Of a stretch of DNA of 29,129 nt, positions 1-7,875 are shown piece by piece. This stretch comes from B16-G9 sp964400655 (GTDB lineage: Bacteria; Bacteroidota; Bacteroidia; Bacteroidales; F082): the NCBI GenBank assembly GCA_964400655.1, contig CAYNVN010000184.1:1-29129 (forward strand). The letters are read 5' to 3'. The position numbers were made by a program, and so were the translations under genes. How positions within the stretch are numbered: position 1 is the stretch's first letter; every line of letters starts with the position of its first letter. The notes beneath the pieces are model-generated. The model worked only from the letters and a program-made list of their open reading frames with translations. It did not search any database and was not told the DNA's origin.

Positions 1-335
1 ATCATAAATCAAAAATCTGCAATCATAAATCAAAAGTACTCGAAGTTTGGAGTGCCTAAAATTTGGAGTGCCTAGAGTTAAAACTACGTCGTTCATTCAT
101 ATTCTCGTCATTTCGAGGGAGGAATGACGGTGGGGCTTGCGTGAGGGGCAGTACCCAGCAATCCAGCATCCAGCAACAAGCAACAAAATTCCTCAAACTT
201 CTCAACCTTTCCGGACTCCCCCCGCAAGCTTTCGTTCGACCGAAAAGGTTTCCCTTGCGCCTCTGCGTCTTCGCGGTTCCTCAAACCTTGAACTTTCAAA
301 CTTTAAACCTCCAAACCCTGAACCTTGAACAGTCG
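1..335. repeat. Gene-free intergenic mosaic of short direct repeats
   Basis: No credible gene is visible here; the short open frames have unnatural composition and no recognisable family. The stretch is a patchwork of short repeated phrases. ATCATAAATCAAAA occurs at 1 and again at 23. TTTGGAGTGCCTA occurs at 46 and 62. AATCCAGCATCCAGCAACAA-like steps follow at about 160-190, and CTTGAAC/CAAACC-type phrases fill 285-330. A small perfect hairpin lies at 106-129, with CGTCATT paired to AATGACG around a 10-nt loop. Mosaics of this kind are seen in intergenic regions of Bacteroidota genomes. The function is unknown. Confidence 0.6.
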
Positions 336-1418
336 TTAACTTTTCAAAAGCAAATCGATGCGCTTTTCCAAAACATCAATATCGTTTTTCATGGTCATAC
401 CGGTGTACGATTCAGCCCGCGCCAGTGCCTGTTGCAAATCAAAATCTTTTTGGTTCTGATAATAATAAAGTCCTTTTTGTTTTAGCGACTCCGCAAGAAA
501 TTCCTGCTCGGTTTGACCGGGAGTAGGTATAAACACGGCCTTTTTTCCAAACCAAACCAAATCCATCAATCCCGAATAACCCGGTCGGCATACAATGGTT
601 TTGGCAGCAGTTAAACAGCCTGCAAATTCATCATCCGGAAGGTGAGAGAAAATTTCAATATTTTCCATTCGAATATGATGTTTTTCCTCGGTTCTTCCCT
701 GCAGGATAACGGTTTGTAATCCCGATCTAAACGCCTGATCTTTTAGTTTTACTTCAAGAATGGTGCGCTGCGGCTCGGGACCGGAAAGTATAATTAATAG
801 ATCGATATCTTTTTTAACCGGCTTTTTTGTTACATACCGGAATCTGCTCAACGGGCCGATAAAGTGATAATTCTCCACCGGATACTTATCAATATGCGAA
901 AGTTCGCCCGACAAATTCGGTTCCCCTTCAAAATCGGGAATCCAAAGTTCATCGTGTTTTTTTATATAGCTGTAAATCATCTGCCTGAGAGCAGGTTTGG
1001 CAACTTTTCCGTATTTAGGGGTTTGAATATTAAGCTGATGGGTAATGAACACCGTTTTTACTTTTTTCGACCAAAGTTCGTACCGGTTATCCGAAATAAC
1101 AAGATCGATGCCCTTTTCGTCAATCAGTTCTTCCAGCATCAGATGTGCTTTATCAGCCTGCCTGATCATTTCCGGCATTTCCGAAATCATCTTCAGTGTC
1201 ATGGTACGTTTTACCGGATAGCGCGGAACATACCCCGGAAATTTAATGACTTCAAGCTCAGGATAACGCTGCTTTAAAAATTCAAACGGACGATTGTCGG
1301 CACCGATAATCAGTTTAACGGGCAACTTTTTCAGAACCTCAATAACCGGAACCACACGGGTTGCATGCCCAAGCCCCCAGTCCATAGGGCAAACCAATAT
1401 GGTTTTTTTTGTGCTCAT
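336..1418 (-). CDS. GT-B fold glycosyltransferase-like protein (MurG/GT28-like)
   Basis: A cytoplasmic glycosyltransferase-like protein of 360 residues. It opens with a first beta strand and glycine loop, ILVCPMDWGLGHATR, typical of the N-terminal Rossmann domain of GT-B enzymes of the MurG/UDP-glycosyltransferase kind. The C-terminal domain carries the usual donor-site block near CRPGYSGLMDLVWFGKKAV followed by PTPGQTEQEFLA. An upstream ATG at 1478 would add 20 residues (MLFDWRGGG...), but the start at 1418 is preferred: it begins right at the conserved fold, and a promoter element TAGCTTTG lies just upstream inside the longer version. Donor and acceptor are unknown. The gene is divergent from the ROK kinase gene, so the two share a 151-bp intergenic region. 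The family is clear; the substrate is not. Confidence 0.75.
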   Translation of the reverse strand: MSTKKTILVCPMDWGLGHATRVVPVIEVLKKLPVKLIIGADNRPFEFLKQRYPELEVIKFPGYVPRYPVKRTMTLKMISEMPEMIRQADKAHLMLEELIDEKGIDLVISDNRYELWSKKVKTVFITHQLNIQTPKYGKVAKPALRQMIYSYIKKHDELWIPDFEGEPNLSGELSHIDKYPVENYHFIGPLSRFRYVTKKPVKKDIDLLIILSGPEPQRTILEVKLKDQAFRSGLQTVILQGRTEEKHHIRMENIEIFSHLPDDEFAGCLTAAKTIVCRPGYSGLMDLVWFGKKAVFIPTPGQTEQEFLAESLKQKGLYYYQNQKDFDLQQALARAESYTGMTMKNDIDVLEKRIDLLLKS

Positions 1419-1426
1419 TAGATTTA

Positions 1427-1434
1427 CAAAGCTA
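1427..1434 (-). promoter_or_regulatory. Putative -7 promoter element (TAGCTTTG) of the glycosyltransferase gene
   Basis: The plus strand reads CAAAGCTA, which is TAGCTTTG on the coding strand and matches the Bacteroidota -7 consensus TAnnTTTG. It ends 8 bp before the ATG at 1418, so the transcript would be almost leaderless. No good -33 element is visible. Confidence 0.4.
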
Positions 1435-1522
1435 ATAAAATACCTGATTATACCACCGCCCCGCCAATCAAACAACAAATGTAAGACATGTAAAAGGCAT
1501 CTTTACTTAAACATTAAACAAT

Positions 1523-1530
1523 TATATTTG
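1523..1530 (+). promoter_or_regulatory. Putative -7 promoter element (TATATTTG) of the ROK kinase gene
   Basis: TATATTTG matches TAnnTTTG and lies 39 bp before the ATG at 1570. The expected TTTG at -33 is only approximated by TTTA at 1502-1505, with a 17-bp spacer. Confidence 0.4.
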
Positions 1531-1569
1531 ACTGCTGTAATTTTTTTGATATTGTTTTAATCCGTTACC

Positions 1570-2643
1570 ATGAAAACCAATCCCGTTATTTTAGTGCTTG
1601 ATGCCGGAGGAACCAACCTTGTTTTTAATGCCGTACAAAACGGCCGGGTTACAGGCAAACCGGTTGTTTTACCGGCTGCCTCGGCAAACCTTAATGAGTT
1701 TTTACAAAAACTGATTGCCGGATTTAAAACCGTTAATCAACAAAGCGGTAACAATGCGGCAGCCATAAGCTTTGCATTTCCCGGGCCGGCCGATTATGAA
1801 AACGGTATTATCGGCGACCTGGAAAACCTGCCCTTTTTCAGAGGTGGTGTCCCATTAAAAAAAATGCTTGAAAACCATTTTAAGATTCCCGTTTTCATTA
1901 ATAACGACGGCGATCTGTTTACGCTGGGAGAAGCTCTTGGCGGCATTCTTCCCGAAATTAACGCCCTGTCGGAAAAACAATATCGAAACCTGTTGGGCAT
2001 AACGCTTGGAACCGGTTTTGGCGGAGGGGTTGTAATTGATAACCGGTTGTTAAAAGGTGACAACTCTGCAGCCGGCGAAATCAACCGGATAAGTAATTTC
2101 TTAAATCGTAAACAAAGTGCCGAGAGTGTGTTAAGCAAAAGGGGTGTTAAAAGATTATTTTCTGAAAATGCCGGAATAGACTTCTCCTCGTCGCCCGAGC
2201 CTTTTGATATTTACCGGATTGCCACCGGCGATATGTCCGGCAACAAACAAGCTGCTTTAAAAGCCTGGGATACGTTTGCCGAAGTTTTGGCCGATGCCAT
2301 TGCCAATGCTGTTACCTTAACCGACAGCAATGTGGTTATTGGTGGCGGCCTTTCGGGGGCATGGCCGCTTTTTTTACAAAAAACGGTTAACCTGCTCAAC
2401 GGTAAGTTTGTTACCGCTCAAGGAGATCCCATTCAACGCCTGGAGGTTTTTGCCTATAACTGGCACGATCCCCATTGCAGGAAAGATTTCTTAAAATCAG
2501 ATTATTCCGAAATAAAAGTGCCCTTTTACGATGAAACCATCCGGTGGGACAAAGAGAAAAAGATAACCGTCGCCATTAGCAATCTGGGAACTTCGGAAGC
2601 TGTTGCACTGGGAGCCTGCCATTTTGCAACGGAAAAATTATAA
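1570..2643 (+). CDS. ROK-family sugar kinase-like protein
   Basis: A 357-residue protein of the ROK (repressor, ORF, kinase) family, whose members usually phosphorylate hexoses such as glucose, N-acetylglucosamine or mannose with ATP. The N-terminal phosphate loop LDAGGTNL, the INNDGD segment (the Asp is the likely catalytic base) and the GTGFGGGVV loop are present. The C-terminal part has a second nucleotide-site loop around VVIGGGLSGAW. It lacks the Cys-rich zinc-binding motif of many ROK proteins and has no N-terminal HTH, so it is a kinase-like rather than a repressor-like member. It converges on the phosphatase gene with only 15 bp between the stop codons. The substrate cannot be told from the sequence. 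Confidence 0.8.
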   Translation: MKTNPVILVLDAGGTNLVFNAVQNGRVTGKPVVLPAASANLNEFLQKLIAGFKTVNQQSGNNAAAISFAFPGPADYENGIIGDLENLPFFRGGVPLKKMLENHFKIPVFINNDGDLFTLGEALGGILPEINALSEKQYRNLLGITLGTGFGGGVVIDNRLLKGDNSAAGEINRISNFLNRKQSAESVLSKRGVKRLFSENAGIDFSSSPEPFDIYRIATGDMSGNKQAALKAWDTFAEVLADAIANAVTLTDSNVVIGGGLSGAWPLFLQKTVNLLNGKFVTAQGDPIQRLEVFAYNWHDPHCRKDFLKSDYSEIKVPFYDETIRWDKEKKITVAISNLGTSEAVALGACHFATEKL

Positions 2644-2658
2644 CCATTAAAAATCCGG

Positions 2659-3396
2659 TTACACCCCTTTGTATTTCACTTCGTCCATTACCGATTGTAT
2701 GGCATATTCCATCTTATCAAGATTTAAAGCAAGCAGATTACCGTATCCCGCTTTGCGGGTAAAATAAACCCCGTTATCGATATCAATAAACCAGTAACTT
2801 TCGTGATTGTTAACCACCATGTCGATAAACTCAAGGTTAACCGGCAGGTGACCATGAACGATTCTTCGCATGTTGATTTTTTCGGGCTCAATATGATAGT
2901 CTCTGGCCCAAATCATGGCACGCTTATCCTCAAAGGGGTCTTCCCTGTTAAAATTTAGTCCTGCATGAACCACAATGAATTTTTCCAATTCAACATAGTA
3001 ATCCAGATTGCGCATCCACTCAATATATTTTTCGGGAATATCGCGCGGGCGTTCGGCTCCGAAACTCTGCATGGTTTGTTTACCGCCGTACCGCTCCCAC
3101 TCTTTTTGGGTTTTTCCTTTGGAGTGAATGCCGAGAAAACTTTTTTTTCCAGCATCCTCATCCCTGGCTTTGAGGCAGTAATCCTCATGGTTACCCATAA
3201 GAGGGGTGATGTTGTAATCGTTTTTTTGCAGGTCCATAATTATGTCGATCACGCCTTTGCTGTCAGGCCCCCTGTCGATATAATCGCCCACAAAAATCAG
3301 ATGATCGTTTTTGTTTGGCCTGATCTGAATTTCCAGTAGTGTATCCAGTGTTTTAGCACAGCCGTGAATATCGGGAATTACCCAGGTTTTCGACAT
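2659..3396 (-). CDS. PPP-family metallophosphatase (protein phosphatase or Ap4A hydrolase-like)
   Basis: A 245-residue calcineurin-like phosphoesterase of the PPP type. All the metal-binding blocks are in order: DIHGC (residues 8-12), GDYIDRGPDS (about 37-46), GNHE (about 67-70), VHAGL (about 142-146) and HGHLPV (about 182-187). The length fits bacterial PrpA/PrpB-like Ser/Thr phosphatases and symmetrical ApaH-like hydrolases. The substrate, phosphoprotein or dinucleoside tetraphosphate, is not resolved. The gene lies 12 bp downstream of gpmA on the same strand and is very probably cotranscribed with it. Confidence 0.85.
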   Translation of the reverse strand: MSKTWVIPDIHGCAKTLDTLLEIQIRPNKNDHLIFVGDYIDRGPDSKGVIDIIMDLQKNDYNITPLMGNHEDYCLKARDEDAGKKSFLGIHSKGKTQKEWERYGGKQTMQSFGAERPRDIPEKYIEWMRNLDYYVELEKFIVVHAGLNFNREDPFEDKRAMIWARDYHIEPEKINMRRIVHGHLPVNLEFIDMVVNNHESYWFIDIDNGVYFTRKAGYGNLLALNLDKMEYAIQSVMDEVKYKGV

Positions 3397-3408
3397 GATT
3401 ACGGGTTT

Positions 3409-4155
3409 TTATTTTGCTTTTGCCTGATTGGCCACCTTTTCCATAAGTTTTTTCACCTCCTCGGGATCGCCCAGAAAACGGTCGCTCACAAGGTTCATAT
3501 CATCATCAAATTCAAAAAGATACGGAATGCCGGTGGGAATATTAAATTTAAGGATTGCCTCTTTGCTCATATTTTTCAGGTGCATCACCAGTGCCCGCAG
3601 GCTATTTCCGTGAGCGGCAACAATAACCTCTTCCTGTTCTTTAAGGGTGGGCATAATCTCCTGTTCCCAATAAGGTATCATTCGTTCGATAACCTCTTTA
3701 AGTGATTCGGTTAAAGGAACTTCGTCGGCGGTAAGCGCTGCATATCTCGGATCAAACTTCGGGTTTCTTTCATCGTCGGCTTCTAAGGGTTGCGGGGGAA
3801 CGTCAAAACTGCGTCGCCACAGCTGAACCATATCGGCACCATATTTTTCGGCTGTTTCCGTTTTATTCAGCCCCTGTAACATGCCGTAATGTTTTTCATT
3901 CAGCCGCCACGATTTTTTTTCGGGAATCCACATCAAATCCATCTCTTCAAGAATCAGCCAAAGGGTTTTAATGGCTCGTTTTAAATACGAGGTATAAGCC
4001 GTTTTAAACTTAAAACCTTCGGCTTTTAAAACCTTTCCGGCTTTTTTTGCTTCGGCAACACCCTGTTCCGATAAAGGTACATCGGTCCATCCGGTAAACC
4101 GGTTTTCTTTGTTCCATTCGCTTTCTCCATGACGGATTAACAATAACTTTTTCAT
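3409..4155 (-). CDS. gpmA: 2,3-bisphosphoglycerate-dependent phosphoglycerate mutase
   Basis: Interconverts 3- and 2-phosphoglycerate in glycolysis and gluconeogenesis in the cytoplasm. The 248-residue length is typical. The histidine-phosphatase signature LIRHGESEWN places the phosphorylated His at residue 9. The hallmark NRFTGWTDVPLSEQG follows, the acid residue is Glu87 in NEKHYGMLQG, and the second active-site His is His182 in AAHGNSLRA. This is the dPGM form, unrelated to the cofactor-independent GpmI. It is the first gene of a likely two-gene operon with the phosphatase and is divergent from the hydroxyproline island. Confidence 0.95.
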   Translation of the reverse strand: MKKLLLIRHGESEWNKENRFTGWTDVPLSEQGVAEAKKAGKVLKAEGFKFKTAYTSYLKRAIKTLWLILEEMDLMWIPEKKSWRLNEKHYGMLQGLNKTETAEKYGADMVQLWRRSFDVPPQPLEADDERNPKFDPRYAALTADEVPLTESLKEVIERMIPYWEQEIMPTLKEQEEVIVAAHGNSLRALVMHLKNMSKEAILKFNIPTGIPYLFEFDDDMNLVSDRFLGDPEEVKKLMEKVANQAKAK

Positions 4156-4195
4156 AAATATATTTTTAATAATTTCCTGAATATTAATTTTAAAG

Positions 4196-4203
4196 CAAAA
4201 GTA
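4196..4203 (-). promoter_or_regulatory. Putative -7 promoter element of gpmA
   Basis: The plus strand CAAAAGTA reads TACTTTTG on the coding strand, matching TAnnTTTG. A CAAA at 4227-4230 (TTTG on the coding strand) is a possible -33 element with a rather long 23-bp spacer. Confidence 0.35.
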
Positions 4204-4385
4204 TAAAAAATAGATTGATATAAAATCAAATAAAAATCCTATTTAAACGATTTTATAACCGCTGATTCCACAGAAAGCGAAAAGAAACCGCGCATATATT
4301 GCCGGCAAATTAAAACCTGACCATATTATTAAATCCGCCATGAAAGAATGCCACCGGATTATTGTTAAAATTATTTAACCAAATA

Positions 4386-4415
4386 TTTGACTTTTAAAAA
4401 CTTTACATACTTTTG
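4386..4415 (+). promoter_or_regulatory. Putative promoter of the hydroxyproline island
   Basis: TTTG at 4386-4389 and TACTTTTG at 4408-4415 are separated by 18 bp. Both match the Bacteroidota -33 (TTTG) and -7 (TAnnTTTG) consensus. Transcription would start near 4421, leaving a leader of about 210 nt before the activase gene. Confidence 0.55.
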
Positions 4416-4420
4416 CTCTG

Positions 4421-4629
4421 ATGACTAATCAAAGATCACATATCATTCTGTGTTCCGATTTTAATTTCGGCAAGGGCCTTTACGAGTGCTGGATTTGCTG
4501 ATACCCTTTTATTTCTCTTTCTGATATTTTTATCTCCCTGTATGCCCGTTTTAAGGTAAACCGGGAATCGTTCGCGCATCCGTATGCTTACGGGATTGCA
4601 GTAAAAACAGGCTATAACAAATCAGCACC
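4421..4629 (+). other. Long 5' leader of the hydroxyproline operon with possible hairpins
   Basis: Between the predicted start site and the activase ATG there are about 210 nt with local pairing. CCGA/TCGG flank 8 nt at about 4455-4470. A bulged CCCGTTT/AAACCGGG pair lies around 4545-4565. CCGTA/TACGG around a TGCT loop lies at 4580-4593. A 26-codon reading frame starts at 4421 and stops at 4501. I do not recognise a named riboswitch. The leader could be regulatory or simply an untranslated region. Confidence 0.3.
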
Positions 4630-5424
4630 ATGAAAGGAATTATTTTCGATATAAAACACTTTGCCATCCACGACGGCCCCGGCATTCGTCAAACGGTGTT
4701 TCTTAAAGGTTGTCCGTTAAATTGCTGGTGGTGTCACAATCCGGAGAGCCAAAACAACGGCATCGAGTTCTACACCAAAACCAACAAACTGGACGGTATG
4801 GAATTTAAAAAAGAGGCAACCGTGGGTTACGAAATTTCATCCGAAGCGCTTTTCAAAACCATTTTAGGCGACAAAGTCTTTTTTGAAGAATCGGATGGCG
4901 GTGTTACCTTTTCGGGCGGAGAACCGCTGGTGCAATTTGAATTTTTAAAGGAGACCATGCAAAAATGCAGGGATAAAAATATCCATACAGCATTAGACAC
5001 TACCGGATTTGTATCAAAAACAAAAATGGAGGAGATTGCGCCTTTAACGGATGTTTTTCTATATGATGTGAAGTTGCTCAACAACGAACAGCACATAAAA
5101 TATACCGGCGTTTCCAACAAACAAATTCTGGAAAACCTCAGGTGGCTGGATGATAACAATTACAACGTCACCCTCCGGTTTCCGGTTATTCCGGGTATTA
5201 CCGATACCGAAGAAAACATAAACGGTTTAAAAACTTTGATGACGGAGTTGAAACATACCCGCAACATCGACCTGTTACCGTATCACAACATCTCCAACAG
5301 CAAATACATTCGTTTCCGCAAGGAAAACAGAATGGGAAAAACAACCGCTTTGGAGAATAAAGATTTGAAAAACCTGCAACGGGAATTAGCCCAAACGGGC
5401 TTTAACGTTCAAATTGGAGGATAA
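4630..5424 (+). CDS. Glycyl radical enzyme activating protein (radical SAM), partner of HypD
   Basis: A radical S-adenosylmethionine enzyme of 264 residues that installs the glycyl radical on the dehydratase encoded next. The N-terminus IHDGPGIRQTVFLKGC leads into the CxxxCxxC iron-sulfur motif at Cys28, Cys32 and Cys35 (GCPLNCWWCHNPES). FSGGEPLVQ (about 97-105) is the SAM-binding GGE block. Many activases of this class carry an inserted ferredoxin-like segment with eight cysteines after the first motif. Here that place is only about 35 residues long and has no cysteines, so this is a compact, single-cluster form. It lies 46 bp upstream of the dehydratase gene in the same direction, so pairing with that enzyme is nearly certain. 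Confidence 0.9.
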   Translation: MKGIIFDIKHFAIHDGPGIRQTVFLKGCPLNCWWCHNPESQNNGIEFYTKTNKLDGMEFKKEATVGYEISSEALFKTILGDKVFFEESDGGVTFSGGEPLVQFEFLKETMQKCRDKNIHTALDTTGFVSKTKMEEIAPLTDVFLYDVKLLNNEQHIKYTGVSNKQILENLRWLDDNNYNVTLRFPVIPGITDTEENINGLKTLMTELKHTRNIDLLPYHNISNSKYIRFRKENRMGKTTALENKDLKNLQRELAQTGFNVQIGG

Positions 5425-5470
5425 TATGCCGGGTGTAGAAATCCGGCAAAACACAAAAACAGAATAACTT

Positions 5471-7837
5471 ATGAACGAAAGAATAAAGAAATTACGCTAT
5501 CAGAGCCTTCGTGCCAAAAACAAATTGTCGCACGAAAGAGCACTTTTAATAACCGAATTTTATAAAAATTCGGAATCAAAAAACTATCCGGCACCCATCC
5601 AAAGGGCAAAAGCCTTTGAATACCTGATGGCCAACAAAAAGATTTGTATTAACGAAGGTGAACTGATTGTGGGTGAGCGCGGCCCCGAACCCAAAGCAAC
5701 CCCCACCTATCCCGAAGTCAGCCTTCATTCGTTACAGGATTTGGACATCCTTAATACACGTCCGAAGGTTGGTTTTAAAGTTTCCGAAGAAACCCGCAGG
5801 GTTTACCGGGAGATTATTATCCCTTACTGGAAAGGACGTTCGCAACGCGACGAAATTTTCCGCAGGGTTTCTGCCGAATGGAAAAACGCTTACCGGGCCG
5901 GCGTTTTTACCGAGTTTCAGGAACAGCGTGCTCCCGGCCATACCGTTGCCGGAAAAAAGATTTTTCAAAAGGGATTGCTCGATTTAAAAAATGATATCGA
6001 AAACGCCCGCAAAAACATTATAACTCAAAATCCGGCTGACAAACAGGCGCGCCTTGATGAACTGAAAGCCATGGAAATTGCTGCCGACACCATGATTGCT
6101 TATGCACGGCGGCATGCAGAGGCATTGGAAACGCTTGCCAAAACAGAACAAAACAGAACCCGCAAAAAAGAGCTGTTAAAAATGGCGGCAATTTCACGCA
6201 AGGTTCCCGCCCGTGCACCGGAAACCTTCCACGAAATGCTACAGCACTACTGGTATTTTCATCTTGGTGTGGTTACGGAGGTCAATCCGTGGGATTCGTT
6301 CAACCCCGGCCGTCTCGACCAGCATCTTTACCCCTTCTATAAACAGGAAATTGAAAACGGAACCCTCACCAAAGAGCAGGCGACGGAGCTGCTGGAATCT
6401 TTCTGGGTAAAATTCAACAATCACCCCGCGCCACCCAAAATGGGCGTTACGGCACTGGAAAGCAATACCTACACCGATTTTGCCCTTATCAACCTCGGAG
6501 GCGTAAAGGAAGACGGCTCCGATGCCGTTAACGAACTGTCGTATGTTATTTTGGATGTGATTGAAGAGATGCGCATTTTGCAACCAAGCTCCATGGTTCA
6601 AATCAGTAAAAAAAATCCCGACAAGTTTGTTGAACGTGCTGTAAAGATTTCCAAAACCGGATTCGGACAACCCTCGTTTTTCAATACCGATGCCATTATT
6701 AAGGAGTTGCTGGCTCAGGGAAAATCCATTATCGATGCCCGCAACGGCGGAGCCAGCGGCTGCGTCGAAACAGGTGCTTTCGGAACCGAAAGTTACATCC
6801 TTACCGGTTATTTCAACCTCAACAAAGTTTTGGAGATAACCCTCAACAACGGCATCGATCCGCAAACCGGAAAAGAGGTGGGACTTAAAACAGGAGAGGC
6901 AACTCAATTTGCCGCTATGGATGAGCTGCTTGAAGCCTATAAAAAACAGCTCAACTATTTTATCGATATTAAAATCGAAGGCAACAAAATCATCGAAAAG
7001 CTGTTTGCCGAACGTATTCCCGTACCGTTCCTTTCGCTTATTATCGACGACTGCATTGCCACCGGAATCGATTATAACGCAGGCGGTGCACGCTATAACA
7101 CCTCCTACATTCAGGGTGTTGGGCTGGGCAGTATAACCGATAATCTGACCTCCATCTGTTATCACGTGTTCGATAAAAAAGATATCGATATGAAAACCAT
7201 GATGGAAGCCACACACGCCAACTTTGAAGGATACGACGAATTGCGCTACGAGCTGGTTTACGAAACACCCAAATACGGAAACGACGACGATTATGCCGAC
7301 CGTTTTGCCGTTGAAATTTTCAACATGTTTTACGATTCGGTAAACGGACGACCCACATACCGCGGAGGTATTTTCAGGATTAACATGTTGCCCACCACCA
7401 GCCATGTTTATTTTGGCAGCGTAATGGGAGCCATGCCCGACGGCAGAAAAGCAAAACAACCCCTTTCCGAAGGCATCAGCCCGTTTCAGGGTGCCGACAA
7501 AAAAGGGCCGACAGCCGTTTTAAAATCGGCTTCCAAAATCGACCATATCAAAACCGGAGGCACCTTACTGAACCAAAAATTTGCGCCTTCGTTTTTCAAC
7601 GAACCTTCAAGCATCAAAAAACTGAATCAGCTTATCCGCAGCTATTTCAGACTCGACGGGCATCATATTCAGTTTAATGTGGTAAGTGCCAACACCCTGC
7701 GCGATGCCCAAAAACATCCTGAAAAATATACCGACCTGATTGTCCGTGTGGCAGGTTACAGCGACTATTTTAACGACCTCGGCGAAAGCCTCCAAAACGA
7801 AATCATCAACCGCACGGCACACGAGGAGATTAAATAA
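5471..7837 (+). CDS. hypD: Trans-4-hydroxy-L-proline dehydratase (glycyl radical enzyme HypD)
   Basis: Dehydrates trans-4-hydroxy-L-proline to (S)-delta-1-pyrroline-5-carboxylate using a glycyl radical, and so needs anaerobic conditions. At 788 residues it has the full family length. The thiyl Cys431 and general-base Glu433 are in GGASGCVETG, and the radical Gly762 is in RVAGYSDYF near the C-terminus. Further blocks match what I recall of the characterised Clostridioides difficile HypD: TEFQEQRAPGHTV, WVKFNNHPAPPK, KYGNDDDYAD, KTGGTLLNQKFAPS and DGHHIQFNV. Pyruvate formate-lyase is excluded because the Cys-Cys pair is absent. Glycerol and diol dehydratases share GCVE but not these blocks. The flanking activase and hydroxyproline genes support the call. 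P5C reductase (ProC), needed to reach proline, is not in this window. Confidence 0.9.
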   Translation: MNERIKKLRYQSLRAKNKLSHERALLITEFYKNSESKNYPAPIQRAKAFEYLMANKKICINEGELIVGERGPEPKATPTYPEVSLHSLQDLDILNTRPKVGFKVSEETRRVYREIIIPYWKGRSQRDEIFRRVSAEWKNAYRAGVFTEFQEQRAPGHTVAGKKIFQKGLLDLKNDIENARKNIITQNPADKQARLDELKAMEIAADTMIAYARRHAEALETLAKTEQNRTRKKELLKMAAISRKVPARAPETFHEMLQHYWYFHLGVVTEVNPWDSFNPGRLDQHLYPFYKQEIENGTLTKEQATELLESFWVKFNNHPAPPKMGVTALESNTYTDFALINLGGVKEDGSDAVNELSYVILDVIEEMRILQPSSMVQISKKNPDKFVERAVKISKTGFGQPSFFNTDAIIKELLAQGKSIIDARNGGASGCVETGAFGTESYILTGYFNLNKVLEITLNNGIDPQTGKEVGLKTGEATQFAAMDELLEAYKKQLNYFIDIKIEGNKIIEKLFAERIPVPFLSLIIDDCIATGIDYNAGGARYNTSYIQGVGLGSITDNLTSICYHVFDKKDIDMKTMMEATHANFEGYDELRYELVYETPKYGNDDDYADRFAVEIFNMFYDSVNGRPTYRGGIFRINMLPTTSHVYFGSVMGAMPDGRKAKQPLSEGISPFQGADKKGPTAVLKSASKIDHIKTGGTLLNQKFAPSFFNEPSSIKKLNQLIRSYFRLDGHHIQFNVVSANTLRDAQKHPEKYTDLIVRVAGYSDYFNDLGESLQNEIINRTAHEEIK

Positions 7838-7875
7838 GCACCAAATGTTATGCAATCGGAATTTAAAAAAAGAAT

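Noticed and set aside
63..485. A 140-codon open frame on the plus strand at the window start
   Set aside because: It is built from intergenic repeats, with phrases such as TLNFQTLNLQTLNL, and runs into the glycosyltransferase gene on the other strand.
1419..1478. N-terminal extension of the glycosyltransferase
   Set aside because: The 20 extra residues are not part of the fold, and the stretch contains the TAGCTTTG promoter element immediately before the internal ATG.
6239..7459. A 406-codon open frame on the minus strand
   Set aside because: It lies entirely inside hypD on the opposite strand. The hypD frame has all catalytic motifs, whereas the antisense product has no recognisable domain and a composition typical of a reverse-frame shadow.
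5471..7837. Pyruvate formate-lyase or glycerol dehydratase
   Set aside because: There is no adjacent Cys pair as in formate-lyase. GCVE is shared with dehydratases, but the surrounding blocks and the neighbouring hydroxyproline genes favour HypD.
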